From positions 5,175,001 to 5,239,000 of the forward strand of contig JAJFZO010000229.1 in the NCBI GenBank assembly GCA_021397835.1: 64,000 bases of DNA, given 5' to 3'. A program made the position numbers and the translations under genes. Source of the DNA: Moringa oleifera (taxonomy: Eukaryota; Streptophyta; Magnoliopsida; Brassicales; Moringaceae). Position 1 is the stretch's first letter. Every line of letters starts with the position of its first letter. Below, piece after piece: positions 46,586 through 59,992 of the stretch. The notes under the pieces are model-generated. The model was not told where the DNA came from. It worked only from the letters and a program-made list of their open reading frames with translations, and made no database searches.

Positions 46586-49500
46586 TACTGTCAGACGCTG
46601 GGCAAGCAGCCCAAGCCGTGCCTGCTGATGGCTATCGACGCATGCCTCCAGTGCCCAGGGTCCCTGTGACGTGGCTCCTCTGGTACTCTCACTGGGCACT
46701 ACGTCAAGGGCTAGGGACAAGGGGGCTGGCCTACAATGGGCACCCATGGCCCGGCTGGCGTGCCGACAGTTGCCGCACGCTGGGAAAGCGGCCCATGCCA
46801 TGCCTGCTGGGGGCTCCTGTGGCGAGCCTCCTGTGCCTAGTGTCCGTGCGATGCAGTACCCCTGGGTGGCTCGCTGGGCACCACGTCGAGGGGCAGAGAC
46901 GATGGACCTGGCACGCGATGGGCGCCCGTGGCCTGGCTGGCGCCCCCACAGCTGCCGCACGCTGGGCAAGCAGCCCATGCCGTGCCTTCTGGGGGCTGCC
47001 GAAGCATGCCTTCCATCCCCAGGATCCATGCGACGTGGCCCCCTGGCTCGCTCACAGGGCACCATGCCTAGCGGCAGGGACGAGGTGGTTGGCTCGCAAT
47101 TGGCATCTGTGGCCTAGCTGGCGCGCCCACCGCTGCTGAATGCTGGGCACTTGACCCATGCCATGCCTGCTGGGGCCTGCCGAAGAATGTCTCTTGTGCC
47201 AGGGGTCCGTACGAAGCGGCTCGCTCGCTGGGCAATAAGTGGAGGAGCAGGGACAAGGGGGTTTGTTTGCGATGAGCGCCCGTGGCCAGGCCGGCATGCC
47301 CACAGCGGCTGCACGCTGGGCAACCAGCCCATGCCATGCCTACTGGGGACTGTCAACGTGCTCCTCCTGTGCCCAGTGTCCACACGATGCGGCTCCCCTG
47401 GCTCATTCACTGGGCAGTAAATGGAGGAGTAGGGACGAGGGGGTTGGCTCGCGATGGGCGCCCGTGGCTTGGCTGGCGTGCCAACAGCTGCCACACGCTG
47501 GGCAAGCAGCCCATGCCGTGCCTGCTGGGGGCGGCCAATGCATGCCTCCCATGCCTAGGGCCCGTGCGGTGCAACACCCCTGGCTCGCTCGCTGGGCACT
47601 ATGTCGAGGGGCAGGGACACGGGGGCTGGTTTGCGATGGGCGCCTGTGGCCTGGTTGGCGCGCTGACAGCTGCCACATGCTGGGAAAGCAGCCCATGCCA
47701 TGCCTGCTGGGGGCTGCTGAGGCAAACCTCCTATGCCTAGTGTCCGTGCGACGCGATACCCCTAGGTCGCTCGCTAGGCACCATGTCGAGGGGCAGAGAT
47801 GAGGGGGCTGGCACGCGATAGGCGCCCGTGGCCTGGTTGGCGCGCCACAGCTGCCGCATGCTGGGCAAGCAGCCCATGCTGTCCCTCCTTGAGGCTGCCG
47901 AAGCATGCCTCCCATCCCTAAGGTCCATGCGACGCGGCCCCCTGGCTCGCTCACAAGGCACCATGTCGAGTGGTAGGGACGGGGTGGCTAGCTCGCGATT
48001 GGCATCCGTGGCTTGGCTGGCACGCCCACCGCTGCCGAATGCTAGGCATTTGACCCATGCCATGCCTGCTGGGGGCTGCTGAGGCATGTCTCCTGTGCCT
48101 GGGGTCCGTGCGAAGCTGGTCGCTCATTGGGCAATAAGTGAAGGAGCAGGGACGAGGGGGTTTGTTTGCGATGGGTGCCCGTGGCCAGGCCGGCATGCCC
48201 CCAGCGGCTGCACGCTAGGCAACCAGCCCATGCCATGCCTGCTGGGGGCTGTCAACGTGTTCCTCCAGTGCCCAGTGTCCACTCGACGTGGCTCCCCTGG
48301 CTCATTCACTGGGCAGTAAGTGGAGGAGCTGGGACGAGGGGGCCGGCTCGCAATGGGCGCCCATGGCCTGGCTGGTGCACCCACAGCTGCCACACGCTGG
48401 GCAAGCAGCCCATCCGTGCCTGCTGGGGGCGGCCAATGCATGCCTCCCATGCCCAGGGCCTGTGCGATGCGGCACCCCTGGCTCGCTCGTTGGGCACTAT
48501 GTCAAGGGATAGGGACACGGGGGCTGGTTTGCGATGGGCGTCCGTGGCCTGGCTGGCGCGCCGACAGCTGCCACACACTGGGAAAGCAGCCCATGCCATG
48601 CCTGCTGGGGGCTTCTAAGGCAAGCCTCCTGTGCCCATGTCTGTGCGATGCGGTACCCCTGGGTCGCTCGCTGGGCACCACGTCGAGGGACTGAGATGAG
48701 GGGGCTGGCACGCGATGGGCGCCCGTGGCCTGGCTGGCAGGCCCACAGCTGCCGCACACTGGGCAAGCAGCCTATGCCGTGCCTGCTGGGGGCAGTTGAT
48801 GCATGCCTCCCATGCCCAGGGCCCGTGCGACGTGGTGCCCCTGGCTAGCTCGCTGGGCACTATGTCAAGGGGCAGGGACGAGGGGGCTGGCTGGTGATGG
48901 GCGTCACTGGCCTGGCAAGCACGCCCACCACTATCGCTCACTGGGCACTTGACCCATACCGTGCCTACTGGGGGGCTGCCGACGCATGCCTCCCATGCTC
49001 AGGGTCCGTGTGATGTGGCTCGCCTGGCAAAATCGCTGGGCAGTAAGTGGAGGGGCAGGTACGAGGGGGCTGGTTTACGATGGGCTCCTGTGGCCCAGCT
49101 GGCACACCTACCGCTGCTGAACGCTGGGCAAGTGACCCATGCCATGCCTGCTGGGGGCTGCCAAGGAATGTCTCCGGTGCCTAGGGTGCGTGCGAAGCGG
49201 CTCACTCGCTGGGCAGTAAGTGGAGGAGCAGGGACGAGGGGGTTGTTTGCTATGGGCGCTGATGGCCTAGCCAGCAAGCCCACAGCTGCCGCACACTGGG
49301 CAAGTAACCCATGCCGTGCCTGCTGGGGGAGGCTTACGCATGCCTCCCATGCCTAGGGCCCATGCGACGCGGCACCCCTGGCTCGCTCGCTGGGCATTAT
49401 GTCGAGGGGCAGGGACGAGGGGGCTGGCTCGCAATGGGCATCACTAGCCTGTCTGGCACGCCAACCGCTGCCGCTCGCTGGGCACTTGACGCATGCGGTG

Positions 49501-52500
49501 CCTGCTGGGGGGCTGCTGAGGCATGCCTCCTTTTGCCAGGGTCTTTGCGATGTAGCACTTATGGCTCACTCGCTGGGCACTGTGTCGAGAGGCAGGGATG
49601 AGGGGGCTGGCTCACGATGGGCGCAACTTGCCTGGCTGGCACGCCCACCACAGCCGCAAGCTGGGCACTTGACCCATGCCGTGCCTGTTGGGGGGCTTCC
49701 GAGGCATGCCTCCCGTGCCCAGGTTCCATGTGATGTGGCTTCCGTGGCTTGCTCATTGGGCAGTAAGTGGAGGGGCAGGGACGAGGGGGCTGGTTTGCGA
49801 TGGGCGCCCGTGGTATGGCTGGCGAGCCCACAGCTGCCGCACGATGGGCAAGCGGCCCATGCCCTATTTACTGGGGACTGCCAGGCCATGCCTCCTGTGC
49901 CCAGTGTCCATGCTACGCGGCTCCCCTGGCTCACTCGCTGTGCAGTAAGTGGAGGGGCAGGGACGAGGGGGCTGGCTCGTGATGGGGGCCTGCGGCTTGG
50001 CTGGCGCACCCACAACTGTCGCACTCTAGGCAAGCGGCCCATGCCGTGCCTGCTGGGGGCTGCCAAGTCATGCCTCTAGTGCCCAGCGTCAGTGCGACGC
50101 AGCTCCCGTGGCTCACTTGCTGAGCAGTAAGTGGAAGGGCAGGGACGAGAGGTCTGGCTCACGATGGGCGCCCGTGGCCTAGCTGGCACGGCCACAGTTG
50201 CCACATGCTAGGAAAGCAGCCCATGCCATGCTTGCTGAGGCAAGCCTCCTGTGCCTAGTGTCCGTGCGACGAGGTACCCCTGGGTCGCTCGCTTGGCACC
50301 ACGTCGAGGGGTAGGGACGAGGGGGCTAGCACTCGATGGCTGCCCGTGGCTTTGCGGGTGTGCCAACCACTGCCGCACGCTGGGCAAGCAGCCCGTGCAG
50401 TGCCAGCCGGGGACTGCTTAGGCATGCCTTCCATGACCAGGGTCCATGCGATGCGGCTCCCCTGGCTCGCTCGCTGGGAATTAAATGTTGAGGGGCTGCT
50501 CGTGATAGGCTCCTGTGGCCTGGCTGGTGCGCCCAAAGCTGCCACACGCTGGGCAAGCTGCCCATGCTGTGCCTGCTGGGGGCTGCTTAGTCATGCCTCC
50601 TGAGCCTAGGGTCCGTGAAATGCGGAACCCCTGGCTCACTCGCTAGGTACTATGTCGATGGGCAGGGACAAAAGGGCTGGCACACGATGGGCGCCACTGG
50701 CCTGGCTGGCACACCCACCGCTGCCGCATGCTGGGCATTTGCCCCATGCCATGCCTGTTGGGGGCTGCTGAGGCATGCCTCCCATGCCTAGGTTCCATGT
50801 GACGTGGCTCCCCTGGCTCGCTCACTGGGCAATAAGTGGAGGGCAAGGGACGAGGGGGCTGTTTTGCGATGGGCACCCATGGTTTGGCTGGCGCACCCAT
50901 AGTTGCCGCACGCGGGGCAAGCGGCCCATGTCGTACCTGTTGGGAACTGCCGGGGCATGCCTCCTATGCCTAATTTCCATGCAACGCGGCTCCCCAGGCT
51001 CACTCGCTGTGCAGTAAGTGGAGGGGCAGGGACGAGGGTTCAGGCTTGCGATGGGCGCCCGTGGCCTAGCTGGCGCACCCATAGCTGCCACATGCTGGGC
51101 AAGCGGCCCATGCCGTGCCTACTGGGGCCTGCTGAGGCAAGCCTCCTGTGCCCTGTGTCCGTGCGACGCGGTACCCATGGGTCGCTCGCTGGGCACCACG
51201 TCGAGGGGCAGGGACGAGGGGGCTGGCACGTGATGGCCTCCCGTGGCCTTGCTGGTGTGCCAACCGCTGCCGCACGCGGGGCAAGCAGCCCATGCAGTGC
51301 CAGCGGGGGGGCTGCTGAGGCATGCCTTCCGTGACCTGGGTCCATGCGAGGCGGCTCTGCTGACTCGCTCGCTGGGCAGTAAGTCGAGGGGCTGGCTCGC
51401 GATAGCCTCCCGTGGCCTGGCTGGCGCGCCCAATGCTCCCGCACGGTGGGCAACCTGCCCATGTTGTGCCTGCAGGGGGCTACCAAGTCATGCCTCTCGT
51501 GCCCAGGGTCCGTGCGACGCAGCACCGCTGCCGCACGCTGGGCACTTAGCCCATGCCATGCCTGCTGGTAGCTGCCAAGGCATGTCTCCCGTGCCCAGGG
51601 TCCGTGCAAAGTGGCTTCCTTGCTCGCTCGTTGGGCAGTAAGTGGAGGAGCAGGGACGAGGGGGCTGGATTGCAATGGGCGCCCGTGGCCTGGCTGGCGC
51701 GCCCATAGCTGCCACACGCTGGGAAAGTGGCCCACGCCATTCCTGCTGGGGGCTGTCAACGTGTGTCTCCTGTGCCCAGCATCTGTGCAACGTGACTCCC
51801 CTGGCTCACTCGCTGGGCAGTAAGTTGGGGGGGGGGGGGGCGGGGGGGGGACGAGGGGGCTGGCTCGCGATGAGGGCCCGTGGCCTAGCTGCCGTGCCCA
51901 CAACTGCCGCACGTTGGGCAAGCAGCCCATGCCGTGCATACGGGGGGCAGCCGAGGCATGCATACTGTGCCTAGTGTCCATGCGACGTGGCTCCCCTGGC
52001 TCGCCTGCCGGGCAGTTCGTAGAGGGTAGGGACGATGGGGCTGGCATGCAATGGGCGTCAGTGGCCTGGCTGGCGCGCCCACCGCTGCTGCTTGTTTGGC
52101 ACTTGACCCATGCCATGCCTGCTGGAGGCTGCCGAGGCGGGCCTTCCGTGTGCAGGGTCCATGTGACGTGACTCCCCCGGCTCGCTTGCTTGGCACTACG
52201 TCAAGGGTCGGGGATGAGGGGGCTGGCTCACGATGGGAGCCACTGGCCTGGCTAGCACACCCACCGCTGCTGCATGCTGGGCACTTGGTCCAGGCCATGC
52301 CTGCAGGGGCTGCCAAGACATGTCTCCCATGCGCACGGTCCATGCAACGCGGCTCCCCTGGCTTGCTCGCTGGGCACCATTTCGAGGAGCAGGGATACGG
52401 TGGGCGCCCGTGCTGTTGCTGGTGTGCCAACCGCTGCCACACACTAGGCAATCAGCCCATGCCGTGCCTGCTGGGGTTTCGAGGCATGTCTCGTGTGCCT

Positions 52501-55500
52501 AGGATCCATGTGACGTGGCTCCCCAGGCTCGTTTCCTATGCACTACGTCAAGGGATAGGGACGATGAGGCTGGCTCGTGATGGGCGCCAGTGGCCTGACC
52601 GGTGCGCCCACCGCTGCCGCATACTGGGCACTTGGCCTATGTTGTGCCTGCTGGGGGCTGTCGAGGTGTGCCTCCCGTGCCCAAGGCCTATGTGACGCGG
52701 CTCTCCTGGCTCGCTCGCTGGGCACTATGTCGAGGGGCACGGACGAGGGGACTGGCTCGTGATGGGCGCTACTGACCTTGCTGGCGCACCCACCGCTGCT
52801 GCACACTGGGCACTTGGCCCATGCCATGCCAACTGGGGGCTACCGAGGCATGTCTCTCGTGCCCAGGGTCCATGCAACAAGGCACCCCTGGCTCGTTTGC
52901 TGGGCACTAAGTCAAGGGACAGGGATGATGGGGCCGGCTCGCGATGGGCGCCACTCGCCTGGCTGGTGCGCCCACTGCTGCAGCACGTTGGGCACTTGGC
53001 CTATGCCGTGCCTTCTGGGGGTTGTCGAGTGTGCCTCCCATGCCAAGGGCCCATGCAGCGCGGCTACCCTGGCTCGTTCGCTGGGCACTGCGTGAGCGAC
53101 AGTGATGATAGAGCTGGCTCGTGATGGGCGCCAGTGGCCCGGCTGGCACGCCCACCGCTGCCGCATGCTGGGCACTTGGCCTATACTGAGGCATGCTTCC
53201 CATGCCCTGAGGGTCCTTGCGACATGGCTCCCCTGGCTCGCTCGCTGGGCACCATGTCAAGGGGCAGGGACGAGGGGCTTGGCTCGCGATGGGCGCCCGT
53301 GTCCTAGCTGGCGCGCCCATCGCTTCTTTACACTGGGCACTTGGCCCATGTCATGCCTGCTGGGGGCTGCCGAAGCATGCCTCCCATGCCCATGGTCCCT
53401 GTGACGCGGCTCCCCTGCCAATCTCGCTGGGCAGTACGTCGAGGGGGAGGAACGAGTGGGCTGGATCGCGATGGGCGCCCATGGCCTGGCTGATGCGCCC
53501 ACCGCTGACGCACGCTGGGCAAGCAGCCCATGCCGTGCAATCTAGGGGCCGCCAAGGAATGCTTCCCGTGCCCTGGGTCCTTGCCACGTGGCTCCCCTGG
53601 CTCGCTGATGGGGCATCATTGTCGAGGGGCACGGATGATAGGGCTGGCTCGCGATGGGCGCCCGTGGCCTGGCTGGCGCCCCCACTACTGCCGCATGCTG
53701 GGCAAGCAGCCCATGCCATGGCTGCTGGGTTCTGCCGAGGCATGCCTCCCGTACCCAGTGTTCGTGCGACGCAGCTCCCCTGGTTTGTTCGCTGGGCACT
53801 ATGTTGAGGGTCGAGGATGAGGGGGCTGGCTCACGATGGGCGCCACTGGGCTGGCTGGCGCGCCCACAGCTGCCGCACGTTAGGCATTTGGCCCATGCTG
53901 TGAATACTAGGGGCTGCCGAGGCATGCCTTTCATGCCCAGGGTCCGTGCGACATGGTTCCCCTGGCTCGCTCGCTTGGTACTATGTCAATGTTCGGGGAC
54001 AAGGGGTCTAGCTCGCGATGGGCGCCAGTGGCCTGGCTGGCACGCCCACCACTGCCGCATGCTGGGTACTTGGCCCATGCCATGCCTGTTGGAGGCTGCT
54101 GTCCAGTGCCTACCGCGTATAGGGTCCTTGTGATGTGGCTGCCTTGGCTTGCTCGCTGGGCACTACATCGAGGGTCAGGTACAAGGGGGCTGGCTCGCGA
54201 TGGGCACCTGTGGCCCGGCTGTCGTACCCACCGTTGCCGCACGCTGGGCAAGCAGCCCATGCAGTGCCTACTGGGGGCTGCCGAGGCATTCCATCTATGC
54301 CCAGGGTCCATGCACCACAGCTTCCCTGGCTCACTCGTTGGACACCATGTCGAGGGGCGGGGACGAGGGGGTGGATCACGAAAGGTGCTCTTGGCCAGGC
54401 TGTCATGTTCACTGCTGCCACCGCTGGCCAAACAGCCCATCCCGTGCCTGCCGGGGGCTGCCGAGGCATGCCTCCCATGCCCAGTGTCTGTGCGACACGG
54501 CTCCCTTGTCTTGCTCGCCGGGCACTACGTCGAGGGACAAGGACAACGGGACCGGCTCGCGATGGGCACCTGTGCCCTGGCCGACGCGCCCATTGCTGTC
54601 GAATGCTTGGCACTTAGCCCATGCCGTGCCTGCTGGATGCTGTTGTTGCGTGCCATCCGTGCATAGGGTCCATGCGACGTGGTTCCCCTGGCTCGCTCGC
54701 TGGGCACCACGTTGAGGGTCAGGGACGAGGGGGCTGGCTCGCGATGGGCACCCGTGGCCCAGCTGTCGAACCCACCGTTGCTGCATGATGGGCAAGCAGC
54801 CCATGCCATGCCTTCTGGGGGCTGCTGAGGCATTCCATCCATGCCTAGGGTCCGTGGGACTCGGCTCTCTTGGCTCGCTCGCTGGGCACTACGCTGAGGG
54901 ACAGGGACAACGGGACTGGCTCGTGATGGGCGCCAGTGGCCTGGCTGGCGCACCCATCGCTGCCGCACGTTGGGCACTTGGCCCATGCCTTGCCTATTGG
55001 AGGCTGCTGTTGCGTGCCTCCCATGCATAGGGTCCACGCGATGTGGCTCCCCTGGCTCGCTCGCTGGGCACTACGTCGAGGGGCAAGGACAACGGGACCG
55101 GCTCGCGATGGGCGCCTGTGGCCTGGCTGGCGCGCCCACCCCTGCGGCATGTTGGGCACTTGGCCCATGTCATGGCAGCTTGATGCTGCTATTGTGTGCC
55201 ACCTGCGCATAGGCTCGGTGCGATGTGGTTCCCTAGCTCGCTCGCTGGGCACTACGTCGAGGGTCAGGGACGAGGGGGTTGGCTCGCGATGGGCACCCGC
55301 GGCCCAGCTGTCGTGCCAACTGTTGCCGCACGCTGGGCAAGCAGCCCATGCTGTGCCTTCTGGGGGCTGCGAAGGCATTCCATCTGTGCCCAGGGTCCTG
55401 GGGCTTGGCTCCCCTGGTTCTCTTGCTGGGCACTACGTCGAGGGACAGCGATAACGGGACTGGCTCGCGATGGGCGCCAGTGGCCCGGCTGGTGTGCCCA

Positions 55501-56340
55501 CTGCTGCCGCACGCTGGGCACTTTGCCCATGCCATGCCTGCTGGTGGCTGCTGTCACGTGCCTCCAATGCATGGGGTCCATGCGACGTGGCTCCCTTGGC
55601 TCGCTCGCTGGGCACTACGTCGAGGGTCAAGGACAAGGGGCTTGCTCACAATGGGCACCCGTGGCCCAGCTGGCATACCCAACATTGCCGCACGCTGGGC
55701 AAGCAGCCCATGCCATGCCTGCTGGGGGATGCCGAGGCATTTCATCCATGCCCAGGGTCCGTGCGACTCGGCTCCCCTTGCTTGCTCGCTGGACACCATG
55801 TCGAGGGGCAGGGACGAGGGGGTGGCTCACGACAGATGCTCGTGGCCAGGCTAGCGCGCTCACTGTTTCCACACGCTGGGCAAGTAGCCCATGCCGTGCC
55901 TGCTGGGGGCTGCCGAGGCATGCCTCCTGTGCCCAGGGTCAGTGCGACGCAGATCCCCTGGCTTGCTCGTTGGGCAGTAAGTCGAGGGGCAAGGACGAGG
56001 GGGCTGGCTCGCGATGGGCGCCCCTGGCCTGGCTGGTGCACCCACCGCTGTTGTACACTGGGCAAGTAGCCCATGCCATGCCCTACTAGGGGCTGCCGAG
56101 GCATGCCTCCCGTGCATAGGGTCCGTGCGACGCGGCTCCCCTGGCTCACTCGCTGGGCACCATGTCGAGGGTCAAGGACCAGGGGGCTAGCAAGCTATGG
56201 TCATCAGTGGACTGGCTGAAGCACCCATCGCTGCCGCATGCTGGGCAAGCTGCCCGTGCCGTGCCTGCTGGGGGCTGGCGAGGCATGCCTCCCATGCCTA
56301 GTGTCCCTGTGACACGGCTCCCCTGGCTCGCTCACTTGGC
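46586..56340. repeat. IGS GC-rich subrepeats, about 54 copies, with higher-order structure
   Basis: The largest subrepeat array in the window, 9.75 kb. Between about 46600 and 49400 a five-unit pattern repeats with a period near 0.9 kb: 'gggggcggccaatgcatgcc' occurs at about 47526 and 48424, and 'ccaggccggcatgcccac' near 47285 with a close match at 48185. From about 54100 to 55750 another pattern marked by 'gaggcattccatc' recurs near 54290, 54832 and 55373, a period of about 541 bp (three units). A G-run interrupted once lies at 51827-51850. Open frames up to 358 codons on either strand are products of the repeat. Confidence 0.93.
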
Positions 56341-56603
56341 AGTACTTTACTGTGGGACAGCATCGAGGGACAAGTTTTTATTAGATTTTTATATTTTTTA
56401 TTGGAGTAACACTTGGTTCCCCAATGCCTCCCGATATGTTTCCAAGTGTTTTTCCCTTTTGTTTTTCATTTTCTATAAGCCCAAAGGACTTGCTTCTTTT
56501 TCCAGGTCATTATCTTGAGCGACGATTTCGAACCTCGGGGCATCGATTGACGAAAAGAAAGGGACAATTGTTGTGCGGGTTTGCCGGGGGGGGGGTGGAG
56601 GGA
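56341..56603 (-). other. 3'ETS (unit 6)
   Basis: Matches 15906-16170 over its full length. In place of the TA tract it has 'tattagatttttatattttt'. It has a G-run of about ten next to the 26S end. Confidence 0.8.
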
Positions 56604-57089
56604 TGAATCGAAGTGACAAAGGGCTGAATCTCTGTGGATTGTGACAGCAAGGCCACTCTGCCACTTACAATACCCTGTCACGTATTTAAGTCATCTGTAA
56701 ATGATTCTACCTGTCACTCGGTGGGAATCACACTTCAAGGCAGCCCGCAAGGCTCGTCAGCAATGCGGGCTTGGCCAATCACACGTGCCTTTGGGGGCTG
56801 GGAGGCCCCTACTGCAGGTCGACAATCAGGTGATGGGCGCATGCATTGCTTCTAGACCGAGTTCGGACTTAGAAGCATTCAGTCATAATCCAGCGCATGG
56901 TAGCTTCGCGCCACTGGCTTTTCAACTAAGCGCGATGACCAATTGTGCGAATCAACGGTTCCTCTCATACTAGGTTGAATTATTATCGCGACATAGGCAT
57001 CAGTAAGGTAAAACTAACCTGTCTCACGATGGTCTAAACCCAGCTATGTTCCCTATTGGTGGGTGAACAATCCAATACTGGGTGAATTC

Positions 57090-57122
<33 letters not shown>

Positions 57123-57156
57123 AGATCAAAAAGCAACTCGCTATGAACTCTTGGCT

Positions 57157-57199
<43 letters not shown>

Positions 57200-57565
57200 A
57201 GCTTCAAATTTCAAAGGTCTAAAGGATCGATAGGCCACGCTTTCACGATTCATATTCGTACTAGAAATCAGAATCAAACGAGCTTTTACCCTTTTGTTCC
57301 AGACGAGATTTTGGTTCTCGTTGAGCTCATCTTAGGACACCTGCGTTATCTTTTAACAGATGTGCCACCCCAGCCCAACTCCCTACCTGACAATGTCTTT
57401 CGCCCGGATCAGCCCACCGAAGCTGACCTCGGGTCCAAAAGGAGGGGCGACGCTCCATCTCCGATTCACGGAATAAGTAAAATAACGTTAAAAGCAGTGG
57501 TATTTCACTTTCGCCGTTTTCAGCTCCCACTTATCCTACACCTCTCAAGTCATTTCACAAAGTCA

Positions 57566-57603
<38 letters not shown>

Positions 57604-57687
57604 GATTTCGCCAAGCCTATTCCCTTGGCTGTGGTTTCGCTGGATAGAGACTAGGACAGTGAGAATCTTGTTAATCCATTCATGCGT

Positions 57688-57738
<51 letters not shown>

Positions 57739-59583
57739 TTCTCGCCGTTTACCCGCACTTGGTTGAATTTCTTCACTTTAACATTTAGAGCACTGGGCAA
57801 AAATCACATTGCATGAGCATCCACAGGGACCATCGCAATGCTTTGTTTTAGTTAAACAGTTAGATTCTCTTATCCGTACCAGTTCTAAGTTGGCTGTTCA
57901 ACGCCCAAGGAAGGCCCCTGAAGGAACCGTTCCCAGTCCATCCCCTGACCGGCACACAGCGACCCGCTCTCGCCCCTAGAGCCACTCGAGCAGTCCACTG
58001 ACAGCCGACGGGTTCGCGACTGGGACCCCCATGCCCAACCCTCAGAGCCAATCCTTTTTCTGAGGTTACGGATCCATTTTGCCGACTTCTCTTGCCTACA
58101 TTGTTCCATCAACCAAAGGCTGTTCACCTTAGAGACCTGATGCGGTTATGAGTACGACTGGGCGTGAGAGGCACTCGATCCTCCGTATTTTCAAAGGCCA
58201 CTGAGGGACGGACCCTGGGCAACGTGCAGTGCTCTTTCAGCCGCTGGACCCTACCTTCAGTTGAGTCGTTTCCAGGGTGCGCAGGTTGTTAAAAAGAAAA
58301 GATAGCCCTTTCCAGGGGCCCCACCGACATCTTCGGACTCCTTAACGTTATCGTCAGCCGCCATGTCCCAGTTTCAAAATTTAAACCGGATCCCCTTTCG
58401 AAGTTCACATCGAAGCAGTATCCAACGGGCTTCCCCCGTCTCTTAGGATCAACTAACCCATGTGCAAGTGCCGTTCACATGGAAACTTTCCCCTCTTCAG
58501 CCTTCAAAGTTCTCATTTGAATATTTGCTACTACTACCAAGATCTGCACGAATGGCCGCTCCGCCTGGGCTGGTTACCCTAGGTTTTGTGGCGACCACCG
58601 CGCCCTCCTACTCATTGGGGCTTGGCCCTTGCCCCAACGGCTTGGTATAGGTCGCACACTTCAGCGCCATTCATTTTTCAAGCTAGTTGATTTGGCAGGT
58701 GAGTTGTTACACACCCCTTAACGGATTTCGACTTCCATGACCTCCTTCCTGTTGTCTTAATTGACCAACACCCTTTGTGGGTTCTAGGTTAGCGTGCAGT
58801 TGGGCACCGTAACCCTGCTTTCGGTTCATGCCGCATCGCCAATTCTGCTTACTAAAAATGGCCCCCTTGGAGCTCTCAATTCCGTGGGACGGCTTAATGA
58901 AGCAGCAGCTCCATACTACCTATTTAAAGTTTGAGAATAGGTGTAGGGAATTGCGCCCCTGATGCCTCTAATCATTGGCTTTACCCAATAGAACTCGCAT
59001 CTGAGCTCCAGCTATCCTGAGGGAAACTTCGAATGGAACTAGCTACTAGACTGTTCGATTAGTCTTTCACCCCTGTACCCAAGTCAGACGAATGATTTGC
59101 ACATCAGTATTGCTGCGGGCCTCCACCAGAGTTTCCTTTGGCTTCACCCCGCTCAAGCATAGTTCACCATCTTTCGGGCCTCGACAGGCATGCTCGCACC
59201 CCAACCTTTCTCAAAAGATTGAGGTCAGTCGGTGGTGCATCCGTGAGGGATCCCACCAATCAGCTTCCTTGCACCTTATGGGTTTACTCGCCCGTTGACT
59301 CGCACGCATGTCAGACTCCTTGGTCCGTGTTTCAAGATGGGTCGAATAGGGAGCTCGCTTGCCAACGCTGGGACCGCGCAGGTGCCAAAGCATTGCCGCG
59401 ATGGTATGTGCTGCTAGCCATGATCTCGACGACAACGTCTTCGCGAGCGTGTCAAAGGCTTAGGCTTGGGCTGCCATCGCGATCCCCGTCGGTCCGCACC
59501 TCGAGTCGATCAGTAGACCGGCTCATGGCCGTTCCACATCCGACAGAGGTGCATTGCTGGCCCTTAACCGCTTCCCTCCCGAT

Positions 59584-59638
<55 letters not shown>

Positions 59639-59992
59639 ATACTTGTTCGCTATCAGTCTCTCACCCATATTTAGCCTTGGATGAAATTTAGCGCCTTATT
59701 AGGGCTGCATTCCCAAACAACGAGACTCGTCGATAGTGCCTCGTGGTGCAACAAGGTTCAATCGAGATGGGGCTCTTACCCTCTTCGACGACTCTTTCCA
59801 GGGGACTTAGGCCTCGGTCTGTCGTTGAGGATGCTTCTTTAGACTATAATTCGGGTGTCGGGGGCGCACAATTTTCAAGCTGGGCTTTTCCCGGTTCACT
59901 CGCCATTACTAGGGGAATCCTTGTTAGTTTCTTTTCCTCCACTTGTTGATATGCTTAAACTCAACGGGTGGTCCTGCCTGACCTAGGGTCGC
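56604..59992 (-). rRNA. 26S rRNA, full length, base-level decay (unit 6)
   Basis: The only 26S here with both ends and no large internal gap: 3' end 'gaatcgaagtgacaaaggg', 5' end 'gcctgacctagggtcgc' at 59992. The length is 3,389 nt, as expected for a plant 26S. The sarcin-ricin loop has a CpG transition (ggttcctctcatact at 56957-56971, so GTATGAGAGG in the RNA sense), a position that is essentially invariant. Despite the full length, function is doubtful. Confidence 0.96.

Noticed and set aside
51040..52116. 358-codon open frame on the minus strand
   Set aside because: It lies wholly in the GC-rich subrepeats, with other long frames overlapping it on both strands. Its sequence is a cyclic low-complexity repeat with no domain. 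The cause is a repeat period near a multiple of three and few stop codons.
53953..55854. Open frames of about 190-300 codons on the plus strand (for example 55196-56089)
   Set aside because: Same cause as above. They follow the subrepeat period, differ between equivalent units and have no gene-like start or context.
46586..56340. CRISPR-like or centromeric satellite array
   Set aside because: The units are contiguous without unique spacers, and the array is bounded by 5'ETS-like and 3'ETS sequence, as IGS subrepeats are.
56604..59992. Functional 26S gene
   Set aside because: The length is complete, but the sarcin-ricin loop and many other conserved sites are changed, and the same unit has a truncated 18S.
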